64,000 bases of DNA, from the NCBI GenBank assembly GCA_038496675.1, contig CM076659.1, forward strand, positions 21,106,065 through 21,170,064, in the 5' to 3' direction. The stretch comes from Rachycentron canadum (lineage: Eukaryota; Chordata; Actinopteri; Carangiformes; Rachycentridae). The first letter of the stretch is position 1. Each line of letters begins with the position of its first letter. The notes under the pieces are model-generated. The model was not told where the DNA came from and did not search any database. It saw only the letters and a program-made list of their open reading frames with translations. A program made the translations under genes and the position numbers. Below are positions 60,772-64,000 of this stretch, piece by piece.

Positions 60772-61369
60772 TGCAGGCCTGGGGGCAGCCCTCTGAACCT
60801 CCTATCTCCCCCTTTCTTTTTTCCTCACAGAGTATAAAAATAATGTAGAGCCGGGTGGGACCGGAGAGAAAGCGGGGCACGGTACACGTGAGCCGAACAT
60901 AAGGAGCGAGTAGCAAACGTCACCGCACACTGGATTTTCTACATTCATCTTGAAGAGTTGACCTTGTTAACTGACCTTGTTGACAATCAGCAATATCAGG
61001 ACAACTCATCCATGCTTCGCTACATCACAGGAAAAATCTAAAAAATTTAGAAGTTTGTCCTGTCAAGGTGAACAGGAAGCTGAAACTTAGCTTAGTGGTA
61101 CTGACAATAATTGTGATAATTAAACAGAAATTTATATAGTTTTAATAAAACATAAGATGTGACAGGACACAGAAGTGTTAGGCCTCGTGGATCTTTTATT
61201 CTGTAGTTTATCTTGTCACATTTTCACTATCTATGAAATGTAATTGTAACTTTTTAAATAGCTATGATCTCTCTCTGACTTGTATTTCCATCTGATTCCT
61301 TTGCCAAAAAGAGACAAAACTCACAAAGCTAAAGGAGATATTTGTAAGTGAAGCTATTGCTACATAACC

Positions 61370-61544
61370 AACATTTTTAGCATTACCAGCTGTTTATTTT
61401 AGAAACTTCCTTTCTTTAATCGCCAAGAGCTGTCTCCAGAGGTGGAAACCAATGCCAATGTTAACTCTCATCTCTTTGCAAGAGCGACAAAAGCTGCCTC
61501 CAAACTGCCCTCAATATGTTGTGCTGTTCATTGAACATATTATA
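61370..61544 (+). repeat. dispersed repeat family R, copy 5 (cut by SINE copy 4)
   Basis: TTAGCATTACCAGCTGTTTA, CCAAGAGCTGTCTCCAGAGG, AATGCCAATGTTAACTCTCA, CTGCCTCCAAACTGCCCTCA and TTGAACATATTATAAG parallel copy 3. It stops where the SINE at 61545 starts. Confidence 0.6.
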
Positions 61545-61893
61545 AGCAGTGGTTAGCACCGTGGCCTCACAGCAAGAAGGTTCTGGGTTATATTCACAGG
61601 CCCTGGGGCCTTTCTGTGAGAGGTTTGCATGTTCACCCTGCGTGGGTTCCCTCCAGGTTCTCCAACTTCCTCCCACAGTCCAATGACATGCAGGTTTAGG
61701 TTAATAAGTGACAATAAATTGCGTGTAGGTGTAAGTTGGGACGTAAATGGTTGTTTGTCTCTGTATGTCTATTTATGTCAGCCCTGCAATGGACTGGTGA
61801 CCTGTCCCGCATGTACCCCACCCTCACCCAATGTCAACTGGGATTGGCTCCAGCCTTGCGACCCTGACGGATAAGCGGTATAGATGGATGGAT
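61545..61893 (+). mobile_element. tRNA-derived SINE, copy 4
   Basis: Near full-length copy: GCAGTGGTTAGCACCGTGGC head, TTCTGGGTTATATTC decayed B-box, body phrases CACAGTCCAATGACATGCAG and CTGCAATGGACTGGTGACC, then ACTGGGATTGGCTCCAGCC and GATAAGCGGTATAGATGGAT tail. It begins directly after a truncated family R copy (GAACATATTATAA), suggesting it inserted there. Confidence 0.88.
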
Positions 61894-62404
61894 TTATTAT
61901 GGCAAAGCTCTTCTCATTAGACAACCCCCCCACCCCAAAACAAGATAGACATTGCGATAATATCTTTATCATTAATTCTTCTGTACATGATAATTGTGTG
62001 ATTAAAATAGGAGATAGTACAGCCCACTTTTAGCCCCCAGAGATTTGTGTAGTGACCAAACAAAGGAAATTGCACTGTTGCCGCAACCCACCCAAGCGGC
62101 AGGAGATGCATGCATGGATGGAAATCTTTGTCCAGACTGATGAAATGAGGAATTACCTCAATTAGCTCAAAGCGTCCCCCTACAGGATCATAAAAAGAGC
62201 AGATTTTATTAAAATACGAGTAAACTATGAGCAATGAACAAGAGGCAGGATATGTTTCAGAGGACACATGCTGATGTGAGACAGTTCTATCCCTAATGAA
62301 ATTGATGCTAATTAAAAAATCGACTACTTAATCAACTTAACAACATGTGAGGGAACACTGATGGGTTTAGTTTGCTCATACACTGTGTGGCACTTCAGCA
62401 CACC

Positions 62405-62904
62405 NNNNNNNNNNNNNNNNNNNNNNNNNNNNNNNNNNNNNNNNNNNNNNNNNNNNNNNNNNNNNNNNNNNNNNNNNNNNNNNNNNNNNNNNNNNNNNNN
62501 NNNNNNNNNNNNNNNNNNNNNNNNNNNNNNNNNNNNNNNNNNNNNNNNNNNNNNNNNNNNNNNNNNNNNNNNNNNNNNNNNNNNNNNNNNNNNNNNNNNN
62601 NNNNNNNNNNNNNNNNNNNNNNNNNNNNNNNNNNNNNNNNNNNNNNNNNNNNNNNNNNNNNNNNNNNNNNNNNNNNNNNNNNNNNNNNNNNNNNNNNNNN
62701 NNNNNNNNNNNNNNNNNNNNNNNNNNNNNNNNNNNNNNNNNNNNNNNNNNNNNNNNNNNNNNNNNNNNNNNNNNNNNNNNNNNNNNNNNNNNNNNNNNNN
62801 NNNNNNNNNNNNNNNNNNNNNNNNNNNNNNNNNNNNNNNNNNNNNNNNNNNNNNNNNNNNNNNNNNNNNNNNNNNNNNNNNNNNNNNNNNNNNNNNNNNN
62901 NNNN
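62405..62904. other. assembly gap of 500 N
   Basis: Exactly 500 N between ...CAGCACACC and ACATTAAG... Unlike the first gap it is not bordered by a long microsatellite. Its size is again probably nominal. Confidence 0.98.
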
Positions 62905-63347
62905 ACATTAAGTGTTGCTAAATTCAGAGCTCTCAGATTGAAAAAAAAAAAAGAAAAAAAAATACTCACGTGATAAATCCATTGGCATGCCCATGCCATA
63001 AATGACATAACCCAGCCCCTTTTTTCTCCCTCCACCATGTGCTCACTACAAGGACAAGATTAAGCTGCATGATTCTCAGTGATTATAGGTGTAATTGGAT
63101 TTCTAATTGGTTTTCTCTGCTCCCTCCATAGTTACACTTCACCACCATAAATGCCGAAACCCATTTACTCACTTTAGCATCTGTGAATTAGCATGACGTT
63201 CTCTGACAGCCGCTGCAGCTCCTCACAGCCATCCAAAACAAGTGGCCGACGGTAGGCACGGGCGCAGCGCACGACAAGAACGATGGCGCTAGTAGTGATT
63301 CACCAGAAATGGTGGCAAGGCCTTGTGGCCACACACACATAAATACC

Positions 63348-63350
<3 letters not shown>

Positions 63351-63378
<28 letters not shown>
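63351..63378. repeat. (CA)n microsatellite
   Basis: About 14 CA units including CGCACACA at the start. Confidence 0.93.
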
Positions 63379-63502
63379 AGCAAATATGTGCATCTAGGCT
63401 TTACAAAGGAGAAAGGGCAGTGCTACGAGAGGACAGAGGTTAAATAAATGAAGAAATAGGATTAGTTATATCTTTGAATATGATGTTCAGGGATGCAAAG
63501 CA

Positions 63503-63723
63503 GGCGGCACGGTGTTACAGTGGTTAGCATCGTCCCCAATGCCCATGGGTGTGAGTTTGATCGCGAATGGCTGTTTGCCCCTGTATGTCTCCATAGGTTG
63601 GCCCTGTGATCGACTGAAGACCTGTCCAGGGCGTACCATGCTTTCGGCCAATGTCAGCTGGGATTGGCTCCAGCCCCCCACGACCCTGACGGATAAGCGG
63701 GATGGATAATGGATGGATGGATG
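63503..63723 (+). mobile_element. tRNA-derived SINE, copy 5 (internally deleted, with target-site duplication)
   Basis: The head GGCGGCACGGTGTTACAGTG and A-box TGGTTAGCATCG are present, but the B-box and following body are deleted. Sequence resumes at GTGTGAGTTTGATCGCGAATGG and runs through GTCAGCTGGGATTGGCTCCA to a GGATGGATGG tail. A 10-nt direct repeat GGATGCAAAG flanks it (63491-63500 and 63719-63728), as expected of target-primed insertion; its first bases overlap the GGAT tail. Confidence 0.88.
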
Positions 63724-63972
63724 CAAAGTAGATTGTTGCATTAAGAAGATGTCTGTCTGGCTGCAGATAGCAGATAAAATGTGGCAGGCGAGGCAAAAAC
63801 ATATAGATGCTTTCTCCATACTGAAGAACATTATAACCTTCATACCGTCGACTTTACTTCGAAAAGTTGTCACACAAAATGTTTAATCTGCTCTCGCACT
63901 TTTGGTTCTAAAATTCATACCCATCTCTTTTCTAATGATGTGGGGGTGAGCGTTGCTGGCGATCAGCCGCAG

Positions 63973-64000
63973 GAGAGAGAGAGTGAGAGAGAGAGAGAAG
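63973..64000. repeat. (GA)n microsatellite at window end
   Basis: GA repeat with one GTGA interruption; it probably continues past the window. Confidence 0.9.

Noticed and set aside
62324..63038. Open frames of 179-220 codons around the second gap
   Set aside because: Most of the length is N. The few real residues at the ends show no domain.
1..64000. CRISPR array, prokaryotic operon or phage-type features
   Set aside because: The sequence is clearly from a vertebrate genome. The only regular arrays are microsatellites and the short array at 26153.

Overview
The window looks like non-coding DNA from a ray-finned (teleost) fish chromosome. It has many long (CA)n/(GT)n and (GA)n microsatellites, tRNA-derived SINEs ending in (GGAT)n tails, an internally deleted Tc1-type transposon, a decayed L2/CR1-type LINE and several short dispersed repeats of the kind common in percomorph fish. 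The species cannot be told from sequence alone. Two blocks of exactly 500 N (22903-23402 and 62405-62904) are assembly gaps. I find no protein-coding gene: open frames are short, mostly low-complexity translations of microsatellites or shadows inside repeats, and none shows a recognisable host protein domain. The stretch is either intergenic or lies inside a very long intron.

The only functional-looking genes are tRNAs. At 46.7-49.8 kb there is a threonine tRNA cluster: one intact tRNA-Thr(UGU), two intact tRNA-Thr(AGU), and at least four decayed copies or 3' fragments. Flanking sequence is shared between units about 2.19 kb apart, so the cluster grew by tandem segmental duplication. A roughly 0.5 kb dispersed repeat holding a perfect 16-bp hairpin sits between the copies.

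Layout: 0-4.7 kb, microsatellites and a dispersed repeat (family K); 4.7-5.4 kb, a MITE-like repeat and a second K copy; 5.4-14.6 kb, mostly unique non-coding DNA with microsatellites and a candidate conserved element near 13.2-13.5 kb; 14.6-20.3 kb, four or five dispersed repeats and a SINE; 20.3-25.4 kb, a dense microsatellite hotspot with the first gap; 25.4-26.6 kb, a repeat and a degenerate four-unit tandem array; 27.5-29.9 kb, LINE remnant; 30.3-33.2 kb, two related Tc1-type remnants; 34-46 kb, a K copy, a long polypyrimidine tract, several copies of a second family (family R) and a SINE; 46-51 kb, the tRNA-Thr cluster, then further repeats; 51-60 kb, mainly unique sequence with microsatellites and possible small exons; 60-64 kb, three SINEs, one apparently inserted in a family R copy, and the second gap.

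Repeat family names are given only at class level, because exact naming needs a library search. Candidate enhancers and exons are pattern-based inferences and are kept in the findings.
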